Below, piece after piece: positions 45,913-53,985 of a stretch of 64,000 bases of DNA; position 1 is the first letter of the stretch, and every line of letters begins with the position of its first letter. Source of the stretch: Caballeronia sordidicola (lineage in GTDB: Bacteria > Pseudomonadota > Gammaproteobacteria > Burkholderiales > Burkholderiaceae); NCBI RefSeq assembly GCF_001544455.2, contig NZ_FCOC02000009.1:124001-188000 (forward strand), given 5' to 3'. Both the position numbers and the translations under genes were made by a program. The notes below the pieces were generated by a model that was not told the origin of the DNA, ran no database searches, and worked only from the letters and a program-made list of their open reading frames with translations.

Positions 45913-46815
45913 ATGGTAAACGACCCGCAAACCGCACAAACCGCACGAACAGCGAGGCTTGAAATTGCGTACACGACATCCGGTCCCGCTGACGGTCCGC
46001 CCGTTCTGCTGCTGCACGGCTGGCCCGACGCCGCGCGTGCCTGGACACCCGTGGCAGCGCGTCTCGCCGAATCGGGCTTTCGCACCATCGTCCCGGATCT
46101 GCGCGGCCACGGCCAAACCCGCTTTCTCTCGCCAGGCATTCTTCGCGACGCATCGGCCGCCGCGCTCGCGCAGGATGCAATCGACCTTGCTGACGCGCTC
46201 GGCGTTGAACATTTCGATGTGGTCGGCCACGACTGGGGTGCGCGTGCGGCCTACACGCTGGCGGCGCTGTTCCCCGAACGCATCGGTCGAATCGCTGCCC
46301 TTGCTCTCGCGTTTCAACCCAATGCCGCGTTCGAGTTACCCCGTTTCAGCCAGGCGCGCAAGTTCTGGTATCAATGGTTCATGTCGCTCGATGACGGTCC
46401 CGCCGCGCTCGCCGCCGATCCCAAAGGGTTTGCACGTTTGCAGTGGGACACGTGGTCGCCGCCGGGCTGGTTCGATGACAACGAATTTGCGCGCACCGCC
46501 GCTGCTTTCGATAACCCCGACTGGGTGCCGATCACACTCAACGGATATCGCCGGCGCTGGCGTGAGGGCGAAGTGTCCGATCCTGAGTACGCTGCGTTGC
46601 AGTCAAGACTGGCTGGCATCGACCGGATTTCGGTACCGACGCTGATGATCCAGGGCGGCGCGGATTTCTGCGATGAACCGGCGTCGTCGGAAGGAATGGA
46701 TCGGCATTTCACTGGCGGATACCGGCGCGTGGTGCTGAATGGAGTCGGCCACTTTCCACCAAGGGAAGCGCCCGGCGCGGTGGCGGATCTGCTCATCGCG
46801 CATTTGAAGGCCTAA
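45913..46815 (+). CDS. Alpha/beta hydrolase (epoxide hydrolase/dehalogenase-like)
   Basis: Predicted 300-residue hydrolase. VLLLHGWPDAARAW gives the oxyanion segment, Asp107 in GHDWGARAAY is the nucleophile, and GVGHFPPREAP the catalytic histidine, typical of epoxide hydrolase or haloalkane dehalogenase relatives. An Asp rather than Ser nucleophile argues against a simple esterase. The open frame extends upstream to 45715 but the ATG at 45913 matches family starts. Its 3' end overlaps the RES toxin gene by 4 nt on the opposite strand. Substrate unknown. Confidence 0.85.
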   Translation: MVNDPQTAQTARTARLEIAYTTSGPADGPPVLLLHGWPDAARAWTPVAARLAESGFRTIVPDLRGHGQTRFLSPGILRDASAAALAQDAIDLADALGVEHFDVVGHDWGARAAYTLAALFPERIGRIAALALAFQPNAAFELPRFSQARKFWYQWFMSLDDGPAALAADPKGFARLQWDTWSPPGWFDDNEFARTAAAFDNPDWVPITLNGYRRRWREGEVSDPEYAALQSRLAGIDRISVPTLMIQGGADFCDEPASSEGMDRHFTGGYRRVVLNGVGHFPPREAPGAVADLLIAHLKA

Positions 46816-47276
46816 TCCTTCGACAACAGCCGCAAGATCCGTCTGTCATGGCGCACCTGAATGACTTCCGCGATCTCGAGTCGGGCCGCGTCGGGATGCG
46901 CCGGATTCAGCACATAATTGGTCGCGGGCAAAATGGCGCTCGGCACTTTCAGCAACGCGGTTGTTCCGCTGGCCAACCATTCGGTGCCGGCCGATTGCGT
47001 CCATTGCATGTCGGTGCGCCAGTCTTCGGGGGTATCGGCTTCGAGCAGTTCCGCGATCGGGATGTCGTCCGGCACTTCAATGCGCAGCAGCTGGTAGGAA
47101 TCCGGAACGTATTCCGAGTGACTCAGTTCCTGGTGGACGAGAATTTCGAGCAGCGCCGAGGCCGGGTGTTCAGCGAGATACGCAACCGGCTGCCCCGTGA
47201 AATGCCAGCGCCCCGGCGCGCGCAATCCGCCAATGCCTTTCAGATCGGCGTAATTGCTGATGCGCCAAAGCTCCAT
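46812..47276 (-). CDS. RES-domain toxin (NAD-degrading family)
   Basis: Predicted 154-residue RES-domain protein. LWRISN with Arg5, PVAYLAEHPASALLEILVH (Tyr33, Glu44) and the late VPSAILPATNYVLNPAHPD (Ser) give the family's Arg-Glu-Ser pattern. RES toxins deplete NAD by ADP-ribosyltransferase-like phosphorolysis or hydrolysis. The ATG at 47276 overlaps the last base of the antitoxin stop codon, a usual arrangement in toxin-antitoxin operons. Located about 2 kb from the partition locus, it may help stabilise the replicon. Confidence 0.9.
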   Translation of the reverse strand: MELWRISNYADLKGIGGLRAPGRWHFTGQPVAYLAEHPASALLEILVHQELSHSEYVPDSYQLLRIEVPDDIPIAELLEADTPEDWRTDMQWTQSAGTEWLASGTTALLKVPSAILPATNYVLNPAHPDAARLEIAEVIQVRHDRRILRLLSKD

Positions 47277-47731
47277 CAGCCGAAATACCCTTCGTCCAGT
47301 TGCACGAGCGCTTCTTCGACCAGCCGCGCGCCGTGTTCCGTGCTGGCCATATCGAGCGCGGTCTTTCCGCCAAAACGACGTTGCCGGCTTCTCAGCCACT
47401 GCATCGACTTGTCCTGATTGTCGAAAACCGTGTCGGACTGCGCGACGAGCTTTGCGAGGCGGATGGCCTTGTCGGATTCCTCGGTCGAGAGACGTTCCTG
47501 GTTTTGCCTGCGATGCGTGAGCGTTCGGCGCGGAATGATGAAATTCAGCTCGTCCGCTTTCAGGCCGTGCGCCGACAACCGGTCGATGACATCGACCGCT
47601 ACCCGTTCGCTCGCGAGTTCCGCGAGATCCAGTCCGGAGTGAATCGACGCGTCGAGCAACTCCGCGAGCAACGCGAATTCGGCCCGCTTTGGATTGACGG
47701 ACCCGGTGGGTTTGAAAGCGACGGCGATCAT
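47276..47731 (-). CDS. Xre/MbcA/ParS-type antitoxin (DUF2384)
   Basis: Predicted 151-residue antitoxin of the RES partner family. Regions LNFIIPRRTLTHRRQNQERLSTEESDKAIRLAKLVAQ and WLRSRQRRFGGKTALDMASTEHGARLVEEALVQLDEGYFG are the Xre-like and DUF2384 toxin-binding parts. The ATG at 47731 follows GAGGA. The gene precedes and is coupled to the RES toxin and should repress the operon; a TATAAT hexamer 42 nt upstream is the likely promoter. Confidence 0.9.
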   Translation of the reverse strand: MIAVAFKPTGSVNPKRAEFALLAELLDASIHSGLDLAELASERVAVDVIDRLSAHGLKADELNFIIPRRTLTHRRQNQERLSTEESDKAIRLAKLVAQSDTVFDNQDKSMQWLRSRQRRFGGKTALDMASTEHGARLVEEALVQLDEGYFG

Positions 47732-47772
47732 GGCGAAATCCTCAAAATCCTGCCTTGGCAATTTGCACATTC

Positions 47773-47778
47773 ATTATA
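47773..47778 (-). promoter_or_regulatory. Promoter -10 element of the RES/Xre operon
   Basis: A perfect TATAAT on the minus strand. At 17 bp spacing a TCGCAA hexamer (47796-47801) is a poor match to TTGACA. Start of transcription would be about 35 nt before the antitoxin ATG at 47731. Confidence 0.5.
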
Positions 47779-47808
47779 GGCATTTTGCCGATGCGTTGCG
47801 AGTCCCGT

Positions 47809-48231
47809 CTACACGTGTCCAGATGCGTTCGCGGGTTCGGTCCGCGCGCTCAATATCCGGGAGAGGTTGACCTCGATCCAGTCGGCCAGCGAACTCACCT
47901 GCCGCGCGACCTCGTCGCCCAGCGGCGTCAGCCGATAGTCGACGTGCGGCGGCACTACGTCATACGACGTACGCACGACAAACCCATCGGCGGCTAGCCA
48001 CTGCAACGTCTGCGCGAGCATTTTTTCGCTTACGCCATCCACCTTGCGGCGCAGGTCGCTGAAACGGCACGTCTTTTCATCCAGCAGCACCATCAGTACG
48101 AGCACGCCCCACCGGCTGGTTACGTGCTTGAGCACTTCGCGCGACGGACAGTCGGCCGAAAGCAACTCGCCGCGTCGAACGAGTTCGGACAGCGGTACGG
48201 TTTCTATGGGCAATTCGAAATTCGACTTCAC
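47809..48231 (-). CDS. HxlR-family regulator (QorR/YtfH-like)
   Basis: Predicted 140-residue winged-helix regulator. SADCPSREVLKHVTSRWGVLVLMVLLDEKTCRFSDLRRKVDGVSEKMLAQTLQWLAADGFVVR is the HxlR core. The lone cysteine in SADCPSR lies where redox-sensing QorR-type members have their sensor cysteine. It is divergent from a quinone oxidoreductase gene, exactly the ytfH-ytfG arrangement of E. coli, so it most likely represses that gene until quinone or oxidant stress. Confidence 0.92.
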   Translation of the reverse strand: MKSNFELPIETVPLSELVRRGELLSADCPSREVLKHVTSRWGVLVLMVLLDEKTCRFSDLRRKVDGVSEKMLAQTLQWLAADGFVVRTSYDVVPPHVDYRLTPLGDEVARQVSSLADWIEVNLSRILSARTEPANASGHV

Positions 48232-48234
48232 GGA

Positions 48235-48259
48235 TACTTACCTCGGCGTACGTACTTAC
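48235..48259. promoter_or_regulatory. Direct repeats in the HxlR-QorB promoter region
   Basis: TACTTAC occurs at 48235-48241 and again at 48253-48259, 18 bp apart, in the divergent space. The second copy is followed by AAAAGTTA, so it may form part of an imperfect inverted repeat. This is a reasonable operator region for the HxlR protein. Confidence 0.4.
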
Positions 48260-48336
48260 GAAAAGTTAGTTTATCCGATACCGTGCGGATTCGGTCGTGT
48301 CCCGCGCCGTTTTTTAACCGTTCAAGGAGTCACTTC

Positions 48337-49191
48337 ATGATTGCTGTCACCGGAGCCACCGGCCAACTTGGCCGGCTTGTTATAGAAGCATTGTTGAAAA
48401 CCGTGCCCGCCTCGCAGATCGTCGCGGCCGCGCGCACGCCCGAGAAGGCCGCCGATCTTGCCGCCCGCGGTGTGCAGGTCAGGCGTGCGGATTACAACGA
48501 GCCCGCGACGCTCGACGCGGCGTTCGCGGGCGTCAAGAAGCTGCTGCTGGTTTCATCGAGCGAAATTGGCAAGCGCGGCACGCAGCATCGTGCGGCTATT
48601 GATGCAGCCCGCCGCGCGGGTGTCGAATTGATCGCCTACACCAGCGTGTTGCACGCCGATACCTCGCCGCTCGGTCTTGCGGGCGAGCATCGCGAAACCG
48701 AAGCGGCGTTGCGCGACTCGGGCGTGCCGTTTGTCGTGTTGCGCAACGGCTGGTACACGGAGAACTACACAGGCAGCCTTGCGCCCGCGCTTGAGCATGG
48801 CGCGATTCTCGGCAACTCGCGCGATGGCCGGATTTCATCGGCTGCCCGCGCCGACTATGCCGAAGCGGCGGCGCTCGTGATAACCCGCGGCCCGCAAGCT
48901 GGCCAAATCTACGAGCTGGCGGGCGACACCGCCTACACCCTCACCGATCTCGCGGCGGAAGTCGCGCGGCAATCGGGTAAAGCGGTGGTGTATCGAGACC
49001 TGTCCGAGGCCGACTATAAAGCGGCGTTGATCGGCGTCGGTCTCCCCGAGCCCGTGGCCGCATTGATCTCCGACTCGGGAACAGGCACCGTGAAAGGCGC
49101 CCTCTTCGATGACAGCCATCAATTGAGCGCAATCCTCGGACGCCCGACCACGCCACTCGCTACGGTTGTTGCTGCGGCGCTCGCCAGGTAA
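48337..49191 (+). CDS. NAD(P)H:quinone oxidoreductase, QorB/YtfG-like (NmrA family)
   Basis: Predicted 284-residue Rossmann-fold reductase of the atypical SDR family. VTGATGQLGRLVIEALL is the NADPH-binding glycine motif; LIAYTSVLHADTSPLGLAGEHRETEAAL and VVLRNGWYTENYTG match YtfG. It would reduce quinones with NADPH as a detoxification step. AAGGAG lies 8 nt before the ATG at 48337; the longer upstream frame overlaps the HxlR start and is rejected. Divergent from the HxlR gene, which probably controls it. Confidence 0.9.
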   Translation: MIAVTGATGQLGRLVIEALLKTVPASQIVAAARTPEKAADLAARGVQVRRADYNEPATLDAAFAGVKKLLLVSSSEIGKRGTQHRAAIDAARRAGVELIAYTSVLHADTSPLGLAGEHRETEAALRDSGVPFVVLRNGWYTENYTGSLAPALEHGAILGNSRDGRISSAARADYAEAAALVITRGPQAGQIYELAGDTAYTLTDLAAEVARQSGKAVVYRDLSEADYKAALIGVGLPEPVAALISDSGTGTVKGALFDDSHQLSAILGRPTTPLATVVAAALAR

Positions 49192-49357
49192 CCGGCCATG
49201 ACGCGCGGTCGATGCACAAGGCCGCGCGATCTTCGGATCCAATGTCACTCTGTATACTTATCAGATGTAGCGTTTTTTATTGTCAAACTAAGCCCACGCT
49301 GGTAGCCTTCCTCCAACCTCTTGAAACCAAAGCATAATTAATTCGATTCTGGTCGCC

Positions 49358-51205
49358 TTGAACACGCCCTCCGTCCGCAATCCCGAGAACCGCGCTTCCA
49401 TAAAGCGGCTCACACGCGAACACTTCGCACTGTATCGCGGGTATCTGGACGGCGTGTCGATCGAACAATTGCACGCCACATACGGCGACGCGGCCACGGA
49501 CGTACGCGGCACACGACGTCTTATCGGGTTATTGCGCGATACCCTTTCGAGCGCCGCCCGCCGGACCCGCGATGTCGAGGCAACGCATCTCTTGCGTCTG
49601 CGGCCCGGCAGCATTCCCGATGCAGAACGCGTTGCTGCCAGCGCGTTGCCGACGCTCGCCGCGTATCGCGAGGCCGTCGATCCGAACGGATTTCATAGCG
49701 AAGCCGAACTGCTTGAGCTTTATCGGGCGGAATATTCGCAGGAAAACGCTCCGCTTGATCGCCGGGCATCCAGGAACGCGCGCTTGCGCCGCCGTCAGGC
49801 CGACGCGCTCGCCCGGATGGAAAACAGCCTGGTTCAGGCGCCTCAGCCCGACCATCCGGTGTCGAGCTGGCTTGAACCTGCAATCGCGGACAGATTGCAA
49901 CGGGCGCATATATATACGCTTGCCGATCTGCTGGGGTTTATTGAACGCCGGGGGCATCGCTGGCACGCCGGGGTGGAGCGCGTCGGGCCGAAAGCAGCAC
50001 GGCGCATCGTGGACTGGCTTTCCCTTCACGCGGATTCGTTGGGCCACACGCTGTCGAAACGCGCCGTCACGCCGCGCCGGCGCTTGGCCAGCAATGATCC
50101 GGCGCTCGTGCGGCCACGCCAGCAGGGAATCGTACCGCTGGAAGCGCTCGATGTGCCGGCACTACTGGACGGATCCGCCGGCACGAACCGCATGGTCCGG
50201 CCTGCGGTGGACTGCGGCTTCGACACTGATTTGCAGGCGATCAATGCGTGGCTTACAAGTCGTCAGCACAGTCTTCACACGGTTCGTGCATATCGGCGCG
50301 AATCGGAACGGTTGCTTCTTTGGGCGATTCACGCGAAGGGAAAAGCGCTGTCGTCGTTGAGCAGCGGCGACTGCGCGGAATATATCGAGACATTTCTGAT
50401 CGATCCGCAGCCCGCCGCCCGGTGGATTGGAAGCGCGAAAATCGAGCGGACACACCCCGATTGGCGCCCCTTTATTGGCGCGCTTTCGGACCGTAGCCGA
50501 GAAACGGCCCGGGCGATTCTGCACGCAATGGGCGAGTGGCTGGTAGGCCAGGACTATCTGGCGAGCAACCCGTTTGCCCGCTGCGCGAGTGTCGCAACCG
50601 GACCGCGCATCGACGTCGCCGGACGGTCCTTGAGCTGCGGCCAGTGGCGTAACGTCGTTCAGTCGAACACGCGCGTGCATTACTCGGAACGCGAATTACG
50701 CGATTTTTTGGCTCTAAGCCTTGCATACTCGACTGGCTTGCGGCGAGCGGAACTAGCCCGCGCCACGACAAGCCATCTGGTCAAGGCCGTGTCCGAAAAC
50801 TCTCGTAACCCGGATAATCTCTGCTGGCAACTCATGGTGTCAGGCCCGGATCGCCGCATTCCGATTCCTCAGTCCGTCGTGGAACTGCTTATCGCCAGCC
50901 TGCGTGCTCGCGGGCTGCCTGGGAATCCGGTTGCCTGCGCACCCCATACCCCGCTTCTTGCAAATTTTCGGACAGGACATTCCCTCACGCCGGATGGAAT
51001 TGGGCAGGTATTTCGCCGCGTGCTTGCTGGCGTGATTCCGAAGCTGGCCCGCGATCCGAGCACGCACTGGATCCGCCACACTCATTCGCATCACGCGCTT
51101 CGACAAGGCGCGGACTGTCGGGAAATCCAGGCTCGCCTCGGCCATGCGCACCTTTCCACGACGCGACTTTACGTCAAGGCAGTGTTTGTTCGCGGGACCA
51201 CCTGA
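49358..51205 (+). CDS. Tyrosine recombinase / phage integrase family protein of the replicon
   Basis: Predicted 615-residue site-specific recombinase. The catalytic part is C-terminal: Arg in YSTGLRRAELARATTSHLV, the HWIRHTHSHHAL box (His-x-x-Arg), LGHAHLST and the nucleophile Tyr in TTRLYVKAV. The N-terminal 300 residues form a long extra domain that integrases of phages lack. The start is a TTG at 49358; no ATG occurs for about 150 codons, so the exact start is uncertain. Lying just upstream of parA, it may resolve replicon multimers or aid segregation, a layout known in Burkholderia secondary replicons, rather than be a prophage remnant; no phage genes are nearby. Confidence 0.85.
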   Translation: MNTPSVRNPENRASIKRLTREHFALYRGYLDGVSIEQLHATYGDAATDVRGTRRLIGLLRDTLSSAARRTRDVEATHLLRLRPGSIPDAERVAASALPTLAAYREAVDPNGFHSEAELLELYRAEYSQENAPLDRRASRNARLRRRQADALARMENSLVQAPQPDHPVSSWLEPAIADRLQRAHIYTLADLLGFIERRGHRWHAGVERVGPKAARRIVDWLSLHADSLGHTLSKRAVTPRRRLASNDPALVRPRQQGIVPLEALDVPALLDGSAGTNRMVRPAVDCGFDTDLQAINAWLTSRQHSLHTVRAYRRESERLLLWAIHAKGKALSSLSSGDCAEYIETFLIDPQPAARWIGSAKIERTHPDWRPFIGALSDRSRETARAILHAMGEWLVGQDYLASNPFARCASVATGPRIDVAGRSLSCGQWRNVVQSNTRVHYSERELRDFLALSLAYSTGLRRAELARATTSHLVKAVSENSRNPDNLCWQLMVSGPDRRIPIPQSVVELLIASLRARGLPGNPVACAPHTPLLANFRTGHSLTPDGIGQVFRRVLAGVIPKLARDPSTHWIRHTHSHHALRQGADCREIQARLGHAHLSTTRLYVKAVFVRGTT

Positions 51206-51420
51206 GGTAAAACAGGCCTGGTTCCTACAATCCAGTGCTTAAAATTCCCCGGTCCGCGCTGATTCCGCAGACCTAAAGCAGGGTCAACCGCCTGTTTTCC
51301 CTCAAGTCATTTCTCATCTTTCTGCCCGCAGTCCATTACCCGCGTGCCTTTCCGGCCGTCGGCACGTGGCAAAGTTTACTTGCGTTTACTCCGTATACCT
51401 CTTAGTCTTCGGTTACCGTC

Positions 51421-51462
51421 GGTTCTACCTTTTAAGGGAGAATCCACGTTTTTGGTAGAACC
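51421..51462. promoter_or_regulatory. Inverted repeat upstream of parA
   Basis: GGTTCTACC and GGTAGAACC are perfect 9-bp arms separated by 24 nt, ending 20 nt before the parA ATG. ParA proteins with an N-terminal HTH usually bind their own promoter, so this is a good operator candidate. GTTTAC repeats at about 51373 and 51382 lie further upstream. Confidence 0.55.
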
Positions 51463-51482
51463 AGCACCACCGGGAAGAACAC

Positions 51483-52679
51483 ATGGATATCAACCTTTCG
51501 ACGCCACCTATCGAGGTGACGCCGGACGACCTCGTCAATTTGGCGGCGCGCTCCGCCAAAATGCTTGAGCGAATTCGCACGCAGATGCTCCAACCGTTTC
51601 CGCGGAAGGTTGCCCCGGTGTTCCCGAGCGGCAAACTCCAGGAACTGTGCGGCATCGACAAAGCCCGCTTCTCCTATCTGATCAAGAAAGGCGAACTTCC
51701 GCAGGGGACGCAAGAAAAGCCTGGCGCAGCCCGACAGTTCACATTGGCGGAAACCATTGAGTGGGTCCGCGCGGAACGCAAGCCCAGGCAACGTCCCGAG
51801 GGGAAAAAAGGCAAGGTCATCGCGATTGGCAACTTCAAGGGCGGTGTCACCAAGACCACGACATCCATGGTGCTCGCGCAAGGTTTGTCCCTGCGGCATG
51901 GTCGTCGCGTGTTGCATATCGACATGGACCCGCAGGGCAGCGCAACCACGCTGTACGGCATAAACCCGCACGCTGAAATCAATGGCGATCAAACCATTCT
52001 GCCTCTGATCGAAGCGTACGTAAGCGGAGAAGCCTTCAGCATGAAAAATCTCCCGATGCAAACGTATTGGGAGAACCTCGACCTCATACCTTCGTCGACC
52101 GATCTTTTCAACGCCGAATTCATGCTGCCAGCGCGCGTTCATGCGTCCCCGAGCGCTAAATTCTGGAATGTGCTGAATGACGGACTGGAAGATCTCAAGG
52201 ATGAGTACGACTACATCATCATAGACACGGCGCCCACCCTGAGCTATCTCACCATCAACGCGCTGTTTGCGGCCGATGGCGTCATTGTTCCAGTGATGCC
52301 CGACACCCTTTCATTCGCATCGATGGTGCAGTTCTGGTCGCTTTTCTCGGATATGGTCTCCGGAATGAAGCAGTTTGGAGAATCCGCCGACGAAGCCAAG
52401 GTGTTCGATTTCATCGATATTCTGGTTACGCGCATGCCTAACAAGGCTAACGCGTCGATCGTACGCGACTGGGTTATCACTACATACGGCGAGCGGGTCC
52501 TGCCCGTTGAAATTCCGGAGACAGACCTCGCGCGCACGACCACGAACGATTTTTCCACGGTGTACGACTTTCCTAACTACGACGGCAACGCGGCGACACT
52601 GCGGCGCATTCGCGTGCCCTACGATCAGGTTGTTGATTTGATCGACAGCAAGGTTTGTTACCTCTGGGACAAGGAGTAA
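51483..52679 (+). CDS. parA: ParA-type partition ATPase (type Ia)
   Basis: Predicted 398-residue partition protein. Residues 1-100 include a DNA-binding segment (CGIDKARFSYLIKKGELPQ) typical of type Ia ParA. NFKGGVTKTTTS is the deviant Walker A motif; HIDMDPQGSATTLYG and IIIDTAPTLSYLT follow. The C-terminal part (VYDFPNYDGNAATLRRIRVPYDQVVDLI) is as in plasmid and chromid ParA. It forms ATP-dependent gradients on the nucleoid to segregate the replicon with ParB. The ATG at 51483 begins 20 nt after a 9-bp inverted repeat that it may bind for autoregulation. Confidence 0.95.
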   Translation: MDINLSTPPIEVTPDDLVNLAARSAKMLERIRTQMLQPFPRKVAPVFPSGKLQELCGIDKARFSYLIKKGELPQGTQEKPGAARQFTLAETIEWVRAERKPRQRPEGKKGKVIAIGNFKGGVTKTTTSMVLAQGLSLRHGRRVLHIDMDPQGSATTLYGINPHAEINGDQTILPLIEAYVSGEAFSMKNLPMQTYWENLDLIPSSTDLFNAEFMLPARVHASPSAKFWNVLNDGLEDLKDEYDYIIIDTAPTLSYLTINALFAADGVIVPVMPDTLSFASMVQFWSLFSDMVSGMKQFGESADEAKVFDFIDILVTRMPNKANASIVRDWVITTYGERVLPVEIPETDLARTTTNDFSTVYDFPNYDGNAATLRRIRVPYDQVVDLIDSKVCYLWDKE

Positions 52680-52681
52680 GC

Positions 52682-53644
52682 ATGTCTACAGCAGCGAAAC
52701 AAAAAGCCAAGGCGGCAGGCATCCGTCTTGACGACGACAGCAACGACGCCCCTTCTGAGCCGCTTGCTCCACGCACGGCGCCGGGGCAATTGATTGGATT
52801 GCAAGGGCGCGTTCATAGCCAGCAAGCAGAGATCGAAAAACTGAAACGCGCGCTTGAACAGCGGGCTCCCGGCAAGATCCCGCTCAACAAACTTCACGAA
52901 ATACCCGGTCGCCGGCGTCGATTGACAAGCGCCGAGTATGCCGAGCTTAAAGCCAACTTGACCGCTTACCCGCTCGCTCAGCCAATCACAGTACGGGAGC
53001 GGCCGGATGGCGAGTACGACATCGTGGCCGGGCACAATCGTGCTTCGGTTTATCGGGAAATTGGACGCACAGAAATCGACGGCATTGTGCTCGACATCGA
53101 TGCATCGATGGTCGAGTACGCCGCTTTTTTCTCCAACCTGTTATCGCCGACACTTTCCGACTTCGAGAAGTTTTGGGGTTTCAAGTCGCTGCAGGACTCG
53201 ACGGGAATCACCAAGGAAGAACTGGCAAAGGCGGCGGGCATTAGTGATTCACACGTTGGCCGGATCATGAAGTTCGATCTCCTGCCCGACGAAAGCAAGA
53301 ATCTGCTGGCCACTCGGCCAGAGCGACTGGGTAGCAACGCCGCCGAGCAAATGGCCAAGGCGGTTGCGGAAGGCCGCGAAGACAAGGTCAAGGCCGCAAT
53401 TGAACGCCTGATAAACGACGAGGCTTTCACGCAAGCTCAGGCAATCGCCGCCACCAAAGCGCCTCGCGCATCTCGCGAACGCATTGAACCGATGATTATT
53501 CGTCGGGGCGCAAAAAAAGTTTGTCAAATCTCAGCCCGCAACGGTGTTGTAGGCGTGTCTTTTTCAGGCAGCGCCGCAGATGACGCTGAGCAATGGGCGG
53601 AGCGAATCCGCACATTTATCGAAACAGAACTCGGAAAACAATGA
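52682..53644 (+). CDS. parB: ParB-type centromere-binding protein
   Basis: Predicted 320-residue protein. A low-complexity basic N-terminus leads to the ParB/Srx CTPase domain (IPLNKLHEIPGRRRRLTSAEYAEL, AGHNRASVYREIG) and the central HTH (TGITKEELAKAAGISDSHVGRIMKFDLLP), then a C-terminal dimerisation part. GHNRAS replaces the chromosomal GERRFR, as in plasmid-type ParB. It starts 2 nt after parA, with AAGGAG. It would bind parS, possibly the palindromes at 53645 and 53730, and load ParA. Confidence 0.94.
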   Translation: MSTAAKQKAKAAGIRLDDDSNDAPSEPLAPRTAPGQLIGLQGRVHSQQAEIEKLKRALEQRAPGKIPLNKLHEIPGRRRRLTSAEYAELKANLTAYPLAQPITVRERPDGEYDIVAGHNRASVYREIGRTEIDGIVLDIDASMVEYAAFFSNLLSPTLSDFEKFWGFKSLQDSTGITKEELAKAAGISDSHVGRIMKFDLLPDESKNLLATRPERLGSNAAEQMAKAVAEGREDKVKAAIERLINDEAFTQAQAIAATKAPRASRERIEPMIIRRGAKKVCQISARNGVVGVSFSGSAADDAEQWAERIRTFIETELGKQ

Positions 53645-53657
53645 TCCCTAGTAGGGA
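53645..53657. repeat. TCCCTAGTAGGGA palindrome, copy 1 (parS or Rep-site candidate)
   Basis: A perfect 13-bp palindrome that begins just after the parB stop codon, repeated 85 bp downstream. Position between parB and rep suggests a ParB binding site or initiator-binding site. I saw no third copy in the window. Confidence 0.6.
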
Positions 53658-53729
53658 ACACATTGAAATCAACGAGTTAGCAACAAGAGGTTGGCAATCC
53701 CTTGGGAGTTGAGCGGGAACTCAAAATTC

Positions 53730-53742
53730 TCCCTAGTAGGGA
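53730..53742. repeat. TCCCTAGTAGGGA palindrome, copy 2
   Basis: Identical to the copy at 53645-53657 and in the same intergenic region. The two copies have the same centre-to-centre spacing that would be about eight helical turns (85 bp). Confidence 0.6.
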
Positions 53743-53762
53743 AGGCTTCAAAATCATGGACT

Positions 53763-53802
53763 TAGTTTAACGATCGAGAACAACGATGATCTAGTTTAAA
53801 CG
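53763..53802. repeat. TAGTTTAA direct repeats between parB and rep
   Basis: TAGTTTAA occurs at 53763-53770 and 53792-53799, 29 bp apart, in an AT-rich stretch. The second is part of GTTTAAAC (53794-53801), an 8-bp palindrome. They could be initiator or IHF-like contact points. Confidence 0.4.
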
Positions 53803-53810
53803 CAGAAAGA

Positions 53811-53842
53811 CAAAAGCCTTCGGTGGGAACCGAAGGCTTTTG
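53811..53842. terminator. Bidirectional terminator hairpin after parB
   Basis: CAAAAGCCTTCGG and CCGAAGGCTTTTG are perfect 13-bp arms with a TGGGAA loop. The A-tract on one side and T-tract on the other make it a strong Rho-independent terminator on the plus strand for parAB, and usable in both directions. It separates parAB from rep. Confidence 0.8.
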
Positions 53843-53958
53843 ATTTAACCGGGCTTCGCTGTCGCTTGCCCACCGCTGCATTTCTCCGACGGGAATCGGA
53901 TAAAGGCCCAACACCTCGAAGTGTAGCGGATAGCGATCGGCAGTCAAGCGTTTCTCTT

Positions 53959-53976
53959 CCATTTTTCTAGAAATGG
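53959..53976. promoter_or_regulatory. Inverted repeat before the rep start
   Basis: CCATTT and AAATGG form 6-bp arms, ending 9 nt before the ATG at 53986; an overlapping TTTCTAGAAA palindrome lies inside. Replication initiators often repress their own gene through such a site. Confidence 0.5.
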
Positions 53977-53985
53977 ACGTGTGAC

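Larger units (their letters stand above)
53645..53985. other. Intergenic region parB-rep: origin/centromere candidate
   Basis: Contains two TCCCTAGTAGGGA palindromes, TAGTTTAA repeats, the terminator hairpin and an 18-bp inverted repeat (53959-53976) right before rep. I found no perfect DnaA box (TTATCCACA) by eye. No gene is present. It is the best place for parS and the rep promoter. Confidence 0.6.

Noticed and set aside
49358-51205. A prophage or integrative element
   Set aside because: Only the recombinase is present; no phage genes, att-site tRNA or cargo were seen, and the neighbours are parA, parB and rep.
53794-53801. GTTTAAAC as a parS site
   Set aside because: Only 8 bp and AT-rich, so expected by chance in this stretch; the 13-bp repeated palindromes are stronger candidates.
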